Source of the DNA: Myripristis murdjan
Taxonomy: Eukaryota; Chordata; Actinopteri; Holocentriformes; Holocentridae
DNA: 64,000 nucleotides
Assembly: GCF_902150065.1 (NCBI RefSeq)
Contig: NC_043983.1
Location: 21,963,821-22,027,820 of the forward strand
Direction of reading: 5' to 3'
Both the position numbers and the translations under genes were made by a program. The first letter of the stretch is position 1. The number at the start of each line of letters is the position of its first letter. Below the pieces are notes generated by a model, which was given only the letters and a program-made list of their open reading frames with translations, had not been told where the DNA came from and did no database searches. This document shows, one piece after another, positions 49,386-61,396 of the stretch.

Positions 49386-51137
49386 ACATATATAACAAGT
49401 ATGTTTTTGTTTTTATTTTTGTAAGCAACTCATCACTGAATGAATATTTTCTTCATTGCAGCTGAAGCACTTGAGTGTCATGAAGCTGCCTGTACTGTGG
49501 GCCTCCCATGCCGGGCATCCCCACGCCCAAGGCCCTGTTCTGAAGGGTTTCAGTGTGTAACAACAACCTTAAAATGTAAGAGCAAAAGTTAAAGCTAGAT
49601 AGATAAACTTTAGTTAGTAGTTTTTGTATAGCTAACAATGAAATGATGAGTAATAATGTTTACTTATTGCACAGTAGGCTAATTATACTGTGATATTGTT
49701 ATATATTATTGTTGCACACATTATAACAAAAAATATTTTATATCATTAAGGGCTACCAAAGAAATTGTAAACTTTTATGTGATTGTTTGTAAATGGTTTA
49801 CAAAGTATTTATTAACCATTTAACAAGGTGTTATAATCATCAGTTGCACTTTATCAAAGCCATCTAAATAATGTTTACAGACAGACAACAAACCAATTAT
49901 TAACTATTAACAAAATGTAAAAATATCTGGTCCATGTATGTAATGTTTCTAGATGTTTTACACACAATTTCTTACAAATTAACACTTACTTAATATAGTA
50001 TTTAATATAGTATTTGAAATGTTATAATGTGTGCAACAACAGACTGTTAGTAATTAGCTTACCATGTAAGAGATAAACATTAATTATCATTTCTTTATTT
50101 TTAACTGAAAATAACTATTAACTAACTTTTAATTAACAATCAATTCATAATTTTAGTAATGATTGTTATTATGAAGTGTTACCTAATTTACTTCAACAGT
50201 AATGAAGTCCAGTTTGATTTTGTAGTACATCTGTCGGGAAGTTCCACACAATTCCTCTTCAAGTCGTGTTTGCCAAACTTCCTGTGCAGTGCAGGCACGG
50301 AGACAGTTTCCCTCAACTTGGGATTTGGGAGAGTCGTTGGATCTGTCAAATGCTGCAACACAGATCGCTGCAACTCTCAAAATCTGACTGGTAAGTACAT
50401 TCTTGAGAACTGCACTTGTGAATAATTTCCAATAAATAATCATAGTCAGGTACGCCAATCCCGATTTTGAATAACTTTATGTCTGTCATCTTAAATCATC
50501 TTTTGTTATTTTGTGTCTCCCAAAATTACTTATATGCTTGACTAATCTGATGATTCTGACCAGCTTTAATAGAGACGTGTGTATTTTTTGGGTTTTATTT
50601 CAGTCCCTGCTCACCAGGGGAGTAACAGCTTACAGTGTTACTCCTGTGACAGCTCTACATGCAGAAACAAAGTGCAGTGTGTTGGGGGAGAGGACCGCTG
50701 CTTTAAAGGGAGTGGTAAGTTTTCATGTTGCACGTTAATTATTCTGCACAAAGATTGTGCTTATTGCCAACATCTGCATCAGTACTGGTCGTCTCCCCAT
50801 CCCCATACTGAGTGAAATTTACTGCCTTCAAGTGTTTGTCTCTATCATGTGAGATCTCTAACATTAACTAATGAAGAACAATGAAAATGGTATTCATAGT
50901 AAAAACAATAATTTTTCATCTACAGTGATGTATGGGGCCGTCACCGCTCAGATCTTTGGCTGCACATCTGCAAACCTCTGCACAGCTGTCAAGGTATTGC
51001 CTTCTCTGATGCGTTGGAATATATTCCCTAATTTCCCAACCTGCTGTAAGGGCAACCTCTGTAACTCTGCCTCGGCTGCCAAACTGAGTGTTTTCTCTCT
51101 GTTGTTCGGGCTCATGAGTCTCACTGTCATCTTTTGA
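49244..51137 (+). CDS. Ly6/uPAR-like protein with two LU domains, copy A
   Basis: Predicted secreted or GPI-anchored three-finger protein. Exons are 49244-49292, 49462-49575, 50226-50390, 50604-50714 and 50926-51137, every junction in phase 1, giving 216 aa. Exon 1 is a signal peptide (MKFTLSLGLLLTLLST). Exons 2-3 form LU domain 1 with ten Cys, ending VKCCNTDRCNSQ. Exons 4-5 form LU domain 2 with ten Cys, starting LQCYSCDSSTC and ending TCCKGNLCNSA. The C-terminus is hydrophobic (KLSVFSLLFGLMSLTVIF), as for GPI transfer. Domain 1 has an unusual Arg/Pro-rich loop (CRASPRPRPC). Two-domain fish proteins like this are usually named uPAR-like or phospholipase A2 inhibitor-like; the ligand is unknown and no symbol is justified. 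Confidence 0.88.
49325..49382. repeat. (TA)n(TG)n microsatellite in intron 1 of copy A
   Basis: About 12 TA units then about 17 TG units. Absent from the same intron of copy B; a (TA)n run is at the matching place in copy C (60,523-60,561). Confidence 0.9.
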
Positions 51138-51316
51138 AACACAGATTATACATACATACAGATGTGAATAATACACACCGTCAGGTAGCACAAAATTCAG
51201 CACATTCAAATTCAAATAGTGAACTTCTCATGCTTGTTTGCAATGTCATAAGAATGCATTTATAGCTCTAAGTTTTTTTTTTGGTGAGGCCTGCTGTACT
51301 CTACATTAACCACCCT

Positions 51317-51322
51317 AATAAA
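51317..51322 (+). terminator. Poly(A) signal of Ly6 copy A
   Basis: AATAAA in CACCCTAATAAAGACGTG, 180 bases after the stop. Conserved in copy B at 55,722. Confidence 0.65.
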
Positions 51323-52970
51323 GACGTGTTTGTGTCTTGTTGGTTTTTTTTTGCTATGCACTGATTATCTGCAGCATCTTATTTTACAACTGAGTTCTTG
51401 CAGGATCATGTGGTTTCCCCTAAATGAGCACACTTTCAGTTCTTTGCTCATAGTAAACTGACTGAAATTGCATCATTCAGTGACAATGAATGAATTGGAA
51501 TGAATTAATCCAATGAATTGGATTCATAAAATATAAATGATGTACTCTAAATTAAAATGATAATATTACAATTCATGTTGTTAATTTTTGTTGATGGTAT
51601 GATGAGTGTCAACCTGGGTTAAAGAGGAACAGCTACTCTGAAAAATGAAGACAGAGTGGATTATGATTTAGTCTGTGTGGTGCTGTGGCTGAAGTACAGT
51701 CCTTCATTTATGCTTGGAGTTTGTAGCCGCCCCTGTGTCAAAACCTCAGGCCTAAACGAGGTGATGATGAAATTTCCCATTGAAGCTCAGATCAAAACCA
51801 CTGTTTGTGTTTTACCAAGATGTGCTCCGTGTCAGAGCTCTTTCCACTGACCTTGGTCTACTAGCACACACAGGACACAATTAGGAGACAATGTATCGTC
51901 TTTCTTCAAACAAACTCAAATACAGTGTAAAGTGTATCATGCATCATTGTATCTAGTGTAACTATTAGATCACTGAACAACAACTGTCTCATCTGTAATT
52001 TGTATCTCATAGCCATAATTTTCTTAAGCTGACTGACAAGCTGTTGAAGTGCAATGAATTTTACTCCCTAAATGAATCTAATTTCTCATAGCTGAAATAA
52101 AAGTAATTATAACGCCAGTCGCCAGGTATAGTCAAGATGCAGCATGTAGCATTGAGTTAAGCTTGATGCACTAGCATGATGTTGCACAATAACCAGCGTG
52201 AAGAAAGACTGTATAGTGTTGAAGAAGAAGTACAGTATTTGAGCCATGCTCGAAGTTCATAACGGTCACAGTGTCAAAACCGCAGGCTTCAACAAGGTGA
52301 TGATGAAATTTCCCATGGAGTCTCAAAGGGAAGGGCTTTCAAAACCCCACAATGTGTTGAGTGTCACTGCTCTTTCCATTGACCTTGGTCTGCTAGCACA
52401 CACAGGATTAGTGTTGGAGTCGTGATACCAAAATTAGGACTTTGATATGATACCTGCCTAAAATATCTTGATACCGATACTTAAACGATACCACAGTAAA
52501 AATTTAAAACATGAGGAAAAATAATGGAATAATAGTTTACAGAACATGGAACTTTAATTTTTTTTTTTTTTTTTTTTTTTTTTAATTATTAATTACAGAA
52601 TATTTTGTACAAAGTCAGGTGTACTGATCTCTGAGTGTTTATCTGCAACTGTTTAACTTTAAAAAAATAAAAATAAATAAAATCTTTTGTCACACCTGCT
52701 GAGCTATATAGCTATAGAACATGGTTTAACATGTAACATGTAATTCACATAACTTTTATTCTGCGTGAAGCAAACACCAAGATTAAAGCGGCATCATTTT
52801 ATCACTACTAGTGACCAGGTACAAGAGTTCTTAGTTCTCCCCCCATTCGGGCCCTGAGTAGTCAGTGCCACTTTTACCCCCCACGACAGCACCCCTGCTC
52901 TCAGGCCACACCCAGAGTCTGTGGCTGGGCTCAGGAAAAGCCTGAACTGTCATCTCTGCTCTGTTTATGG
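51323..52970. other. Non-coding remainder of repeat unit 1
   Basis: No gene seen. A block of about 150 bases (CAAAACCTCAGGCCTAAACG ... TAGCACACACAGGA) at 51,738-51,875 recurs in diverged form at 52,273-52,407, so this part of the unit was itself duplicated. Sequence from about 52,410 (GTGTTGGAGTCGTGATACCA) resembles a teleost foldback-type repeat. Confidence 0.5.
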
Positions 52971-53651
52971 ATGTCGATAATGCTTACCCTGTGACCCTTT
53001 TCTTTTGTTTTCTTTTCTTTTTTCTCTTTTTAAATGTTATTTTTTTTATCTGTCTTTTTATTGTATGTTCCTAATTATCTTCTTTGTTTGTCTTTGTCTT
53101 TTGTGATGTAACTGTTTTTGTTGAAAAGCAATTTAAAAAAAAAGGAACTGGCAGTATCTTCCTTTTCTGGTATGTCAGATGTTCAGAAGTATGCATTTAT
53201 TGCAGCACGGGTGAGATTTACAGGACGGTACATATTTTGCTACCCCGATAAAGCTAAAACAATAAAAACCAAACAAGCAAACAAAAAAAAAACACATCAC
53301 ATTGTTTTCTGGTTTATCTGTAGATCCCTTGGCAAATGATTTTTCACAGAATTATGAAAATGACACATTTAGTACAGTAAAAATATGACTTAAAATGGCC
53401 TGATTCAGTCATTATGTAAATAGTGGATAATGCATTTACTGTTTGTGGATATAACTGAAAAAATTAAAGAGGTATTAATGAAAAAGGAGAATTAATTATA
53501 GTGTGTAAGTGGAGGCACACTGAATGCTTGAAACCACATTTCCTGTGCTGTCAAAAAACACACATATTCTCATGACTGTTGGGAGCAGCTTCAGTATGTG
53601 AGTTCTCCTCCGTACACCCAGGACCACAGATCTGCCCACTTGCTCTTGACA

Positions 53652-55542
53652 ATGAAGTTCACGGTGTCACTGGGTCTCCTCTTGACCCTCCTCAACACAG
53701 GTAATATTTGATGATTTAATGATATATTATTCTGAAAATTTCTGAAATTGATTTTGTTTTTTTCCACCCTGAATTTACACTGGAAAACGGTAACTGTGTC
53801 ATGATTCAACAAATGGCAACCTGGACCATTACACTGTGATAAATCCAAGTATGTTATTGTTCTTATTTTTGTAAGCAACACATCATTGAATGAATATTTT
53901 CTTCATTGCAGCTGAAGCACTTGAGTGTTATGATTCTGCCTGTACTGGGGACCTCCCATGCCGGGCATCCCCACGCCCAAGGCCCTGTTCTGAAGGGAGT
54001 CAGTGTGCAACAGCAACCTTAAAATGTAAGAGCAGAAAGTTAAGGATAGATAGATAGACTTTTGTTAATAGTTTAAGCAATGATAATTAATAATGTTTAC
54101 TTATTGCGTAGTAGGTTAATTATACTGTGATATTGTTATTATTTATTGTTGCACACATTATAAAAAATATTTTATATACTATATTAAATCATCATTAAGG
54201 GCTACCAAAGAAATTGAAAACTTTTATGTGATTGTTTGTAATTGGTTTACAAAGTATTTATTAACCATTTAACAAGGTGTTATAATCATCAGCTGCAACT
54301 TTATCAAAGCAATCTCAATAATGTTTACAGACAGACGACAAACCAATTATTAACTATTAATAAATTGTAAAAATATCTGGTCCATCTGTCTATGTAATGT
54401 TTCTAGATGTTTTACACACAGTTTCTTACAAATTAACACTTACTTTATATAGTATTCAATATAGTATTTAAAATGTTATAATGCAACAACAGACTCTTAG
54501 TAATTAGCTTACTATGTAATAAGTAAACATTAATTATCATTTCTTTATTTTTAACTGAAAATAACTATTAAGTAAATTTTAATTAACAATCAATTTATAA
54601 TTTTAGTACTGATTGTTATTATGAAGTGTTACCTAATTTACTTCAAGAGTAATGAAGTCCAGTTTGATTTTGCAGTACATCTGTCGAGAAATTCCACACA
54701 ATTCACCTTGAAGTCGTGTTTGCCAAACTCGCTGTGCAGTGCAGGCACTGAGACAGTTTCCCTCAACTTGGGATTTGCGAGAGCTGTTGGATCTGTCAAA
54801 TGCTGCAACACAGATGGCTGCAACTCTCAAACTCTGCCTGGTAAGTATATTCTTGAGAACTGCACTTGCACTGATTTTGAATAACTTTATGTCTGTCATC
54901 TTAAATCATCTTTTGTTATTTTGTGTCTCCCAAAATTACTTATATGCTTGACTAATCTGATGATTCTGACCAGCTTTAATAGAGACGTGTGTATTTTTTG
55001 GGCTTTATTTCAGCCCCTGATGACCAGGGGAGTAACGGCTTACAGTGTTACTCCTGTGACAGCTCTACATGCAGCAACAAAGTGCAGTGTGTTGGGGGGG
55101 GAGGACCGCTGCTTTAATGGGAGTGGTAAGTTTTCATGTAGCACGTTGATTATTCTGTGCAAAGATTGTGCTTATTGCCAACATCTGCATCAGTACTGGT
55201 TGTCTCCCCATCCCCATACTGAGTTAAATTTACTGCCTTCAGGTGTTTGTCTCTATTGTGTGACATCTCTAACTAATGAAGAACAATGAAAATGGTATTC
55301 ATAGTAAAAACAATAATTTTTCATCCACAGTGATGTATGGGGCCGTCACCGCTCAGATCTTTGGCTGCACATCTGCAAACCTCTGCACAGCTGTCAAGGT
55401 ATTGCCTTCTCTGATGGGTTGGAATATATTCCCTAATTTCCCAACCTGCTGTGAGGGCAACCTCTGTAACTCTGCCTCAGCTGCCAAATTGAGTGTTTTC
55501 TCTCTGTTGTTTGGGCTCATGAGTCTCACTGTCATCTATTAA
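53652..55542 (+). pseudogene. Ly6/uPAR-like two-LU-domain gene, copy B, with one frameshift
   Basis: Same gene structure as copy A: 53652-53700, 53912-54025, 54676-54840, 55014-55125 and 55331-55542, with intact splice sites and phases. The fourth exon is 112 rather than 111 bases. A run of eight G at 55,094-55,101 replaces GGGGGAG of copy A, a net gain of one base, so the frame leaves QCVGG for a stop (CTTTAA) in the same exon. Everything else, including the signal peptide (MKFTVSLGLLLTLLNT), both cysteine sets and the hydrophobic tail, remains readable. Because the change is in a homopolymer it may be a sequencing or assembly error; if not, the product is a single-LU-domain secreted protein or none. 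Confidence 0.8.
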
Positions 55543-55721
55543 AACACAGATTATACATACATACAGATGTGAATAATACACACCGTCAGGTAGCACAAAA
55601 TTCAGCACATTCAAATTCAAATAGTGAACTTCTCATGCTTGTTTGCAATGTCATAAGAATGCATTTATAGCTCTAAGTTTTTTTTTTGGTGAGGCCTGCT
55701 GTACTCTACATTAACCACCCT

Positions 55722-55727
55722 AATAAA
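55722..55727 (+). terminator. Poly(A) signal of Ly6 copy B
   Basis: AATAAA in CCCTAATAAAGACG, same position relative to the stop as in copy A. Confidence 0.6.
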
Positions 55728-56317
55728 GACGTGTTTGTGTCTTGTTGGTTTTTTTTGCTATGCACTGATTATCTGCAGCATCTTATTTTACAACTGAGTT
55801 CTTGCAGGATCATGTGGTTTCCCCCAAATGAGCACACTTTCAGTTCTTTGCCCATAGTAAACTGACTGAAATTGCATCATTCAGTGACAATGAATTGGAT
55901 TAATAAAATATAAATGATGTACTCTAAATTAAAATGATATTACAAATCATGTTGTTAATTTTTGTTGATGTGATGTGATGGTGTGATGAGTGTCAGCCTG
56001 TGTTGAAGAGGAACAGCAACTCTGAAAAATGAAGACAGAGTGGATTATGATTTAGTCTGTGTCAAAACCTCAGGCCTCAAAGAGGTGATGATGAAATTTC
56101 CCATGGAAGCTCAGATCAAAACCACTGTTTGTGTTTTACCAAGATGTGTTCCGTGTCAGAGCTCTTTCCGTTGACCTTGGTCTACTAGCACACACAGGAC
56201 ACAATTAGGAGACAATGTATTGTCTTTCTTCAAACAAACTCAAATACAGTGTAAAGTGTATCATGCATCATTGTGTCTAGTGTAACTATTAGATCACTGA
56301 ACAACAAGTGTCTCATC

Positions 56318-56508
56318 CAGTGGCCGCCCTAAACCCATGTTGCCGCGCTAGGCGAAATTACTGCCTTGCGCCCTTCCGTGTCACTACCCTGCCACCCCCT
56401 GCTTTTGCCTACACCCTATTGGAACTATTTTCCTCCGCTTTTTACTAATTAAAGACTTTTGGATCTTGAGATTTGTGTCGTGTTTGTGTCCTGACCCTCT
56501 GGTTGTCT
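56318..56508. mobile_element. Insertion with a hAT-like end in unit 2
   Basis: Unit 2 departs from unit 1 at CAGTGGCCGCCCTAAACCCA and rejoins near 56,508. The first 70 bases are the approximate reverse complement of 59,395-59,459 (ending AGGCAGAGCCGGCACTG). CAGTGSCGGC-type termini are common in fish hAT elements. Whether the two ends belong to one element or two solo copies is not clear. Confidence 0.5.
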
Positions 56509-57309
56509 CAGGTGACTGACAATCTGTTGAAGTGCAATGAATTTTACTCCCTAAATGAATCTAATTTCTCATAGGAGTTGAAATAATAGTAATTATAATG
56601 CCAGTCACCAGGTATAGTCAAGATGCAGCATGTAGCATTGAGTTAAGCTTAATGCACTAGGATGATGTTGCACAATAACCAGCGTGAAGAAAGACTGTAT
56701 AGTGTTGAAGAAGAAGTACAGTATTTGAGCCATGCTCTAAGTTCATAACGGTCACAGTGTCAAAACTCCAGGCTTCAACAAAGAGAAGTTGAAATTTCCC
56801 ATGGAGGCTCAAAGGGAACGGCTTTCAACACCCCACGATGTGTTCAGTGTCAGGGCTCTTTCCATTGACCTTGGTCTGCTAGCACACGCAGGAGTAGTGT
56901 TGGAGTAGTGATACCAAAATTACGCCTTTGATATGATAGCCTACCTGCCTAAAATATCTTGATACCAATACTGAAACGATGCCACGGCGAAAATTTTAAA
57001 CATAAGGAAAAGTAATGAAATAATAGATTACAGAACATGGAACTTTACATTTTTTTTTTTTTTTTATTATTAATTACAGAATATAGTTTACAGTGTCAGG
57101 TGTACTGATCTGAGTGTTTATCTGCAACTTTAAAATAAATAAAATGTTTTGTCACATCTGCTGAGCTCTATAGCTATAGAACATGGTTTAACATGTAACA
57201 AAATGTGGACATATAAAAACCAGAACATGTTTTATTTTTTCTCTTGACTTATTTTCTGGACAGTTCTGCTTGTTTGTCTGTTGGGAGAGATCAATAAATT
57301 ATGCCAATG

Positions 57310-59090
57310 TTGATTTCTACAACCCCTCCCCTCATCCTCAACCGCTTATCCGAAGTTGGGTCACGGAGGAAGCAGTTTCAGCAGGGGACCCCAAGCATCC
57401 CTTTCCCTAGGAACATCTATCAGCTCTCACTGGGGGATACCGAGGTGCTCCCAGGCCAATGTGAAGATATAATCTCTCCTAGGCTTGTCCCGTGGCCTCC
57501 TTCCAGCTGGACGTGCCAGGAAAACCTCCCTTGGGAGGTGCCCTGGTGGCATCCTTACCAGATGCCCGAACCACTTCCACTGGTTCCTTTCCACGCAAAG
57601 GAGCAGCGACTCTACTCCGAGTCTCTCATGGATGGCTGAACTTCTCACCTTGTCCCTAAGCGAGAGGCCAGCCACCCTCCTGAGATAACCCATTTTGGCC
57701 ACTTGTATCCGTGAGCTTGTTCTTTCGGGCATGACCCATTGTTCATGATCATAGGTGAGAGTAGGAAGGAAGATTGACCGGTAGATCTACAGCTTTGCCT
57801 TTGGGCTCAGCACTCTTTTCGTCACAACAGTGCGGTACAGTGAACGCAATACTATCGGTCGAACCCTCCTCTCCAGCACCTTAGAGTAAACTTTCCAGGG
57901 ACTCCTCCCAGGGAGGCTGAGGAGTGTAATGCCTCTATAATTGGCACACACACTCCAGTCCCCCTTTTTAAACAGGGGAACCACCACCCCGGTCCGCCAC
58001 TCCTTCGGCACTGCCCCAGCCTTCCACGCAATGTTGAAGAGGCGTGTCATCCACAACAGCCTCTCAATACCCAGAGCCTTCAGCATTTCCGGACGGATCT
58101 CATCAATCCCCGGGGCCTTGCCACTGGGGAGTTGTTTAACTACCTCAGTGACTTCCTCCCTAGAGATTGACACCAGTCCCCCGTCATCCTCCAGCTCTGC
58201 CTCTACCCTAGAGGGCGGGTTAGTTGGGTTGAGGAGTTCCTCAAAGTGCTCCTTCCATCGCCCAACAGCGTCCTTAGTTGAGGTCAACAGCATCCCATCC
58301 CTGCTGTATACAGCCTGGATGGTCCCCCGCTTCTCCCTCCTGAGGTGCCGGATGATTTTCCAGAAGCACCTTGGTGCCGACTGAAAGTGCTTCTCCATAG
58401 CTTCTCCGAACCTCTGCCACGTCCGCTGCTCTGCCTCCCCCACAGCTGCGGCTGCTGCCCTTTTGGCCTGTCGGTACCATGCAACTGTCTCGGGAGTCCC
58501 CCGGGACAACATATCCCGGAAGGCCTCCCTTTTCAGTCGGACGGCTTCCCTGACCACCGGTGTCCACCACGATGTCCGAGGGTTACCGCCCCTTGAGGCA
58601 CCCAAGACCTTCAGACCACAGCTCACAACTGCAGCTTCAGCAATGGAAGCTTTGAACACTGCCCACTCTGGTTCAATGTCCCCAGCCTCCACAGGGACGT
58701 GGGAAAAGCCCTGCTGGAGGTGGCAGTTGAAGGTTTCTCTGACTGAGGCCTCCTCCAGACGTTCCCAACTCAGTCTCACTATGCGCTTGCGCTTACCAGG
58801 TCTGTCCAAAGGCTTCCCCTGCCATCGAACCCAAATCACCACCAGATGGTGATCAGTTGACAGCTCTGCCCCTCTCTTCACCCGAGTGTCCAGAACATAT
58901 GGCTGCAGGTCAGATGATACGATTACAAAACCGATCATTGACCTTTCAGTATCCCCACACCCGCCTGGCACCTCACCCCCTGGGCAACTCCAGAGAAGAA
59001 CAGAGTCCACCCCCTATCCAGGAGTAAGGTTCCAGAGCCATGACTGTGCGTAGAAGTAAACCCAACCAAATCCAAGCTTCGGCTTCCCCC
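57310..59090 (-). mobile_element. Internally deleted LINE (non-LTR retrotransposon)
   Basis: Minus strand. From the 5' side it reads an endonuclease C-terminus (MALEPYSWIGGGLCSSLELP, FVIVSSDLQPYVLDTRVKRG, STDHHLVVIWVRW), then a long intact 407-codon frame (59010-57787) with linker and the start of reverse transcriptase (VVKQLPSGKAPGIDEIRPEM, FKKGDWSVCANYRGITLLS). The text then jumps from KVLERRVRPIV to SLYRTVVTKRVLSPKAKL, so the RT core with the catalytic Asp pair is missing. The tail continues as VAGLSLRDKVRSSAIHERLG and WFGHLVRMPPGHLPREVF to a 3' end at CGGATAAGCGGTTGAGGATG. This is a very common teleost family (Rex1- or RTE-like; I am not sure of the clade). It cannot retrotranspose. Confidence 0.92.
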
Positions 59091-59271
59091 AGAGAAGTGA
59101 CGAGCCACGAGAGAGTGACAGCACACGCACACGCTGCCCCAGAGGGACTCGGGAAGGAAGGAAGGGGAGAAGGAGAGCGCAAAAAACATATGTACACACA
59201 TACACAGCTTCATTGTTGCACTCAATATATACGGCACTTAAAACACTCATTAAAACTCTGTCTTTCTTAAA

Positions 59272-59362
59272 GTATCGATACTTTTAAATTGTATTGTATC
59301 GTTTTTGACAACAGAGTATCACGGTACTTTTCTAGTATCAATACACCGTGCAACACTACGCA
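59272..59362. repeat. Fragment of a foldback-type repeat
   Basis: GTATCGATACTTTTAAATTG ... CTAGTATCAATACACCGTGC ending in a GTGTTGCACGG-type terminus (read on the minus strand). It resembles, in inverted sense, the GTGTTGGAGTAGTGATACCA block at 56,898, so the LINE may have landed inside one such element. Confidence 0.4.
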
Positions 59363-59631
59363 GGAGGATTTGGGAGGGCAGGGGCGTAGCAGTAGTAGCA
59401 TGGAAGGGCGCAAAGGAGTAATTTCGCCTAAGGCGTCAACATAGGCAGAGCCGGCACTGTTTATGGATGTCAATAATGCTTACCCTGTTACCCTTTTCTT
59501 TTTTTTTTCTTTTCTGTTTTCTCTTTTTAAATGTTATTTATTTATCTATTTATTGTATGGTACTAATTATCTTCTTTGTTTGTCTTTGTCTTTTGTGATG
59601 AAGGTGGGTATGTTGTGGAAATAAATGTAAA

Positions 59632-59660
59632 AGTAAGTAAGTAAGTAAGTAAGTAAGTAC
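59632..59660. repeat. (AAGT)n microsatellite followed by a retroposon-like tail
   Basis: About seven AAGT units, then TACACTTTATTAATCCCACA, a word typical of fish SINE/LINE tails. An insertion up to about 59,812 ends in GGGCGGCCCTG. It is absent from units 1 and 2. Confidence 0.6.
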
Positions 59661-59825
59661 ACTTTATTAATCCCACAAGGGGAAATTCCAATTTAAGTAA
59701 AACTTTGTGGCACCACATAAACACCTTAGCTGCTCCTCATAATGAGATAGAAGAGCGACTACTCTAAATAAAATGCCGCTTAGGGCCCCAATTTGGCCAT
59801 GGGCGGCCCTGTTGAAAAGCAATAA

Positions 59826-59865
59826 AAAACAAACAAACAAACAAACAAACAAACAAACAAACAAG
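59826..59865. repeat. (AAAC)n microsatellite
   Basis: About nine AAAC units. Confidence 0.9.
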
Positions 59866-60421
59866 GAACTGGCAGTATCTTCCTTTTCTGGTATGTCAGA
59901 TGTTCAGAAGTATGCATTTATTGCAGCACGGGTGAGATTTACAGGACGGTGCGTATTTTGCTACCCCAATAAAGCTAAAACAATAAAAACCAAACAAGCA
60001 AAAAAAAAAAAAAAAATCACATTGTTTTCTGGTTTATCTGTAGCTCCTTTGGCAAACGATTTTTCACAGAATTATGAAAATGACACATTCAGGAGTACAG
60101 TAAAAATATGACTTAAAATGGCCTGATTCAGTCATTATGTAAATTGTGGATAATGCATTTACTCTTTGTAGATATAAGTGAAAAAAATAAGGAAGCATAA
60201 CTGGAAAAATGTATGAAAAAAGAATGTATCATAAAAAGAATAAAAAAAGAATGTATCATTGTGTATTATTGTGTGTAAGTGGAGGCACACTGAATGCTTG
60301 AAACCACATTTCCTGTGCTGTCAAAAAACACACATATTCTCATGACTGTTGGGAGCAGCTTCAGTATGTGAGTTGTCCTCCGTACACCCAGGACCACAGA
60401 TCTGCTCACTTGCTCTCGACA

Positions 60422-60522
60422 ATGAAGTTCACACTGTCTCTGGGTCTCCTCTTGACCCTCCTCAACACAGGTAATATTCATTCATGTGATGCCTTACCCA
60501 TGTAATTTGATTTGTTGATTTG

Positions 60523-60564
<42 letters not shown>

Positions 60565-60745
60565 CTTCAGATTCTTCAGATTCTTGAGAAGTACTTTGGC
60601 AGCCCAGCTCTAGGTGGGGAAGCTCGACCTTACTTTCAACTTCATTAATGGACCAACCCGCTGGAACAACCTCTGTAACTCAGTGTCTACTGTCAAACTG
60701 TTTTCTCTCTGTTGCTCGGTCTCATTTCCTTTACTTTCATCTAAA
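60422..60745 (+). pseudogene. Ly6-like relic, copy C
   Basis: The signal-peptide exon (60422-60470, MKFTLSLGLLLTLLNT, donor intact) and its upstream region are well preserved. After about 180 bases with a (TA)n run the sequence jumps to a decayed piece of the last exon (about 60,652-60,745: CCAACCCGCTGGAACAACCT ... CTGTTGCTCGGTCTCATTTC). Exons 2-4 and most of exon 5 are gone. It can at most make a signal peptide. Confidence 0.8.
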
Positions 60746-61354
60746 CACAAGGCAGGGCATGCATGCATACATATCAAAATAATTTGAATGATACACATTA
60801 AGTGTATCATTATGGTGTAATGCATATGCTCCCTCACATACACATGCGTACATACACAAGTGTCAAGTCATTCATTTCCCACATTATCATCTTAAATTAG
60901 TTTGATGTCATCTGTCATCGTTGTGCTTTATATCAAACACTATATAGTTCATATAAAATAATTAACCTATTGTCCTTGTTGGGTTTATCACAGGAATACA
61001 CATACTGCACCACTGGTGTGACTTAATGTCCATATTCTAAATACCCTTATAAAGATTTCTGGCATAAAAGACTCTAATATTGCCAATTTTTTTTTTTTTT
61101 TTTTTTTGCACTGAATTATGATTTAGTGTAACATGAAAAGGCCACACATTCAGGCATACAGTAGAAATTTGACTGACAGTGGCCTTATCGCATTGCAAAT
61201 GGAGGATATAAATTAAGACAAAGAGGTATTACTGAAAGAAAAAGAAATTTGGGCAATGTGTCAGTAGAAGCATATTGCATTATGTGTGTAAACCAGATTT
61301 CCTGTGCTTTCAAAATCCACCAGTCTCCTGTCTTTTCAAGGCCGATTGAGTAGC

Positions 61355-61363
61355 TATATAAGG
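61355..61363 (+). promoter_or_regulatory. TATA box of Ly6 copy D
   Basis: TATATAAGG lies about 35 bases before the likely start region and 42 bases before the ATG. Copies A-C have no such box at the same place (AGTTGTCGTCC/AGTTCTCCTCC instead), although the stretch ATTTCCTGTGCT, about 100 bases upstream of the ATG, is shared by all four. Confidence 0.5.
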
Positions 61364-61396
61364 CGTAGTATCAGATCTGCTCACTTGCTCTTTACA

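Larger units (their letters stand above)
48570..52978. repeat. Tandem segmental repeat unit 1 (contains Ly6 copy A)
   Basis: Units start at GCTTACCCTGTGACCC-type sequence at about 48,578, 52,983 and 59,478. Unit 1 and unit 2 match closely through promoter, all exons, introns and several kilobases downstream. Unit 1 is about 4.4 kb. Just after each start, a block at 48,733, 53,147 and 59,870 (CTGGCAGTATCTTCCTTTTC) resembles the 3' flank of copy D, suggesting that each unit begins with remains of a former neighbour. Confidence 0.85.
52979..59471. repeat. Tandem segmental repeat unit 2 (contains Ly6 copy B and an inserted LINE)
   Basis: Matches unit 1 along its length but is about 6.5 kb because of later insertions, chiefly the LINE at 57.3-59.1 kb and a block at 56,318-56,508. 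The gene part differs from unit 1 by scattered substitutions and small indels. Confidence 0.85.

Noticed and set aside
57941-58852. Plus-strand frames of 83-147 codons
   Set aside because: Antisense to the LINE reverse-transcriptase frame.
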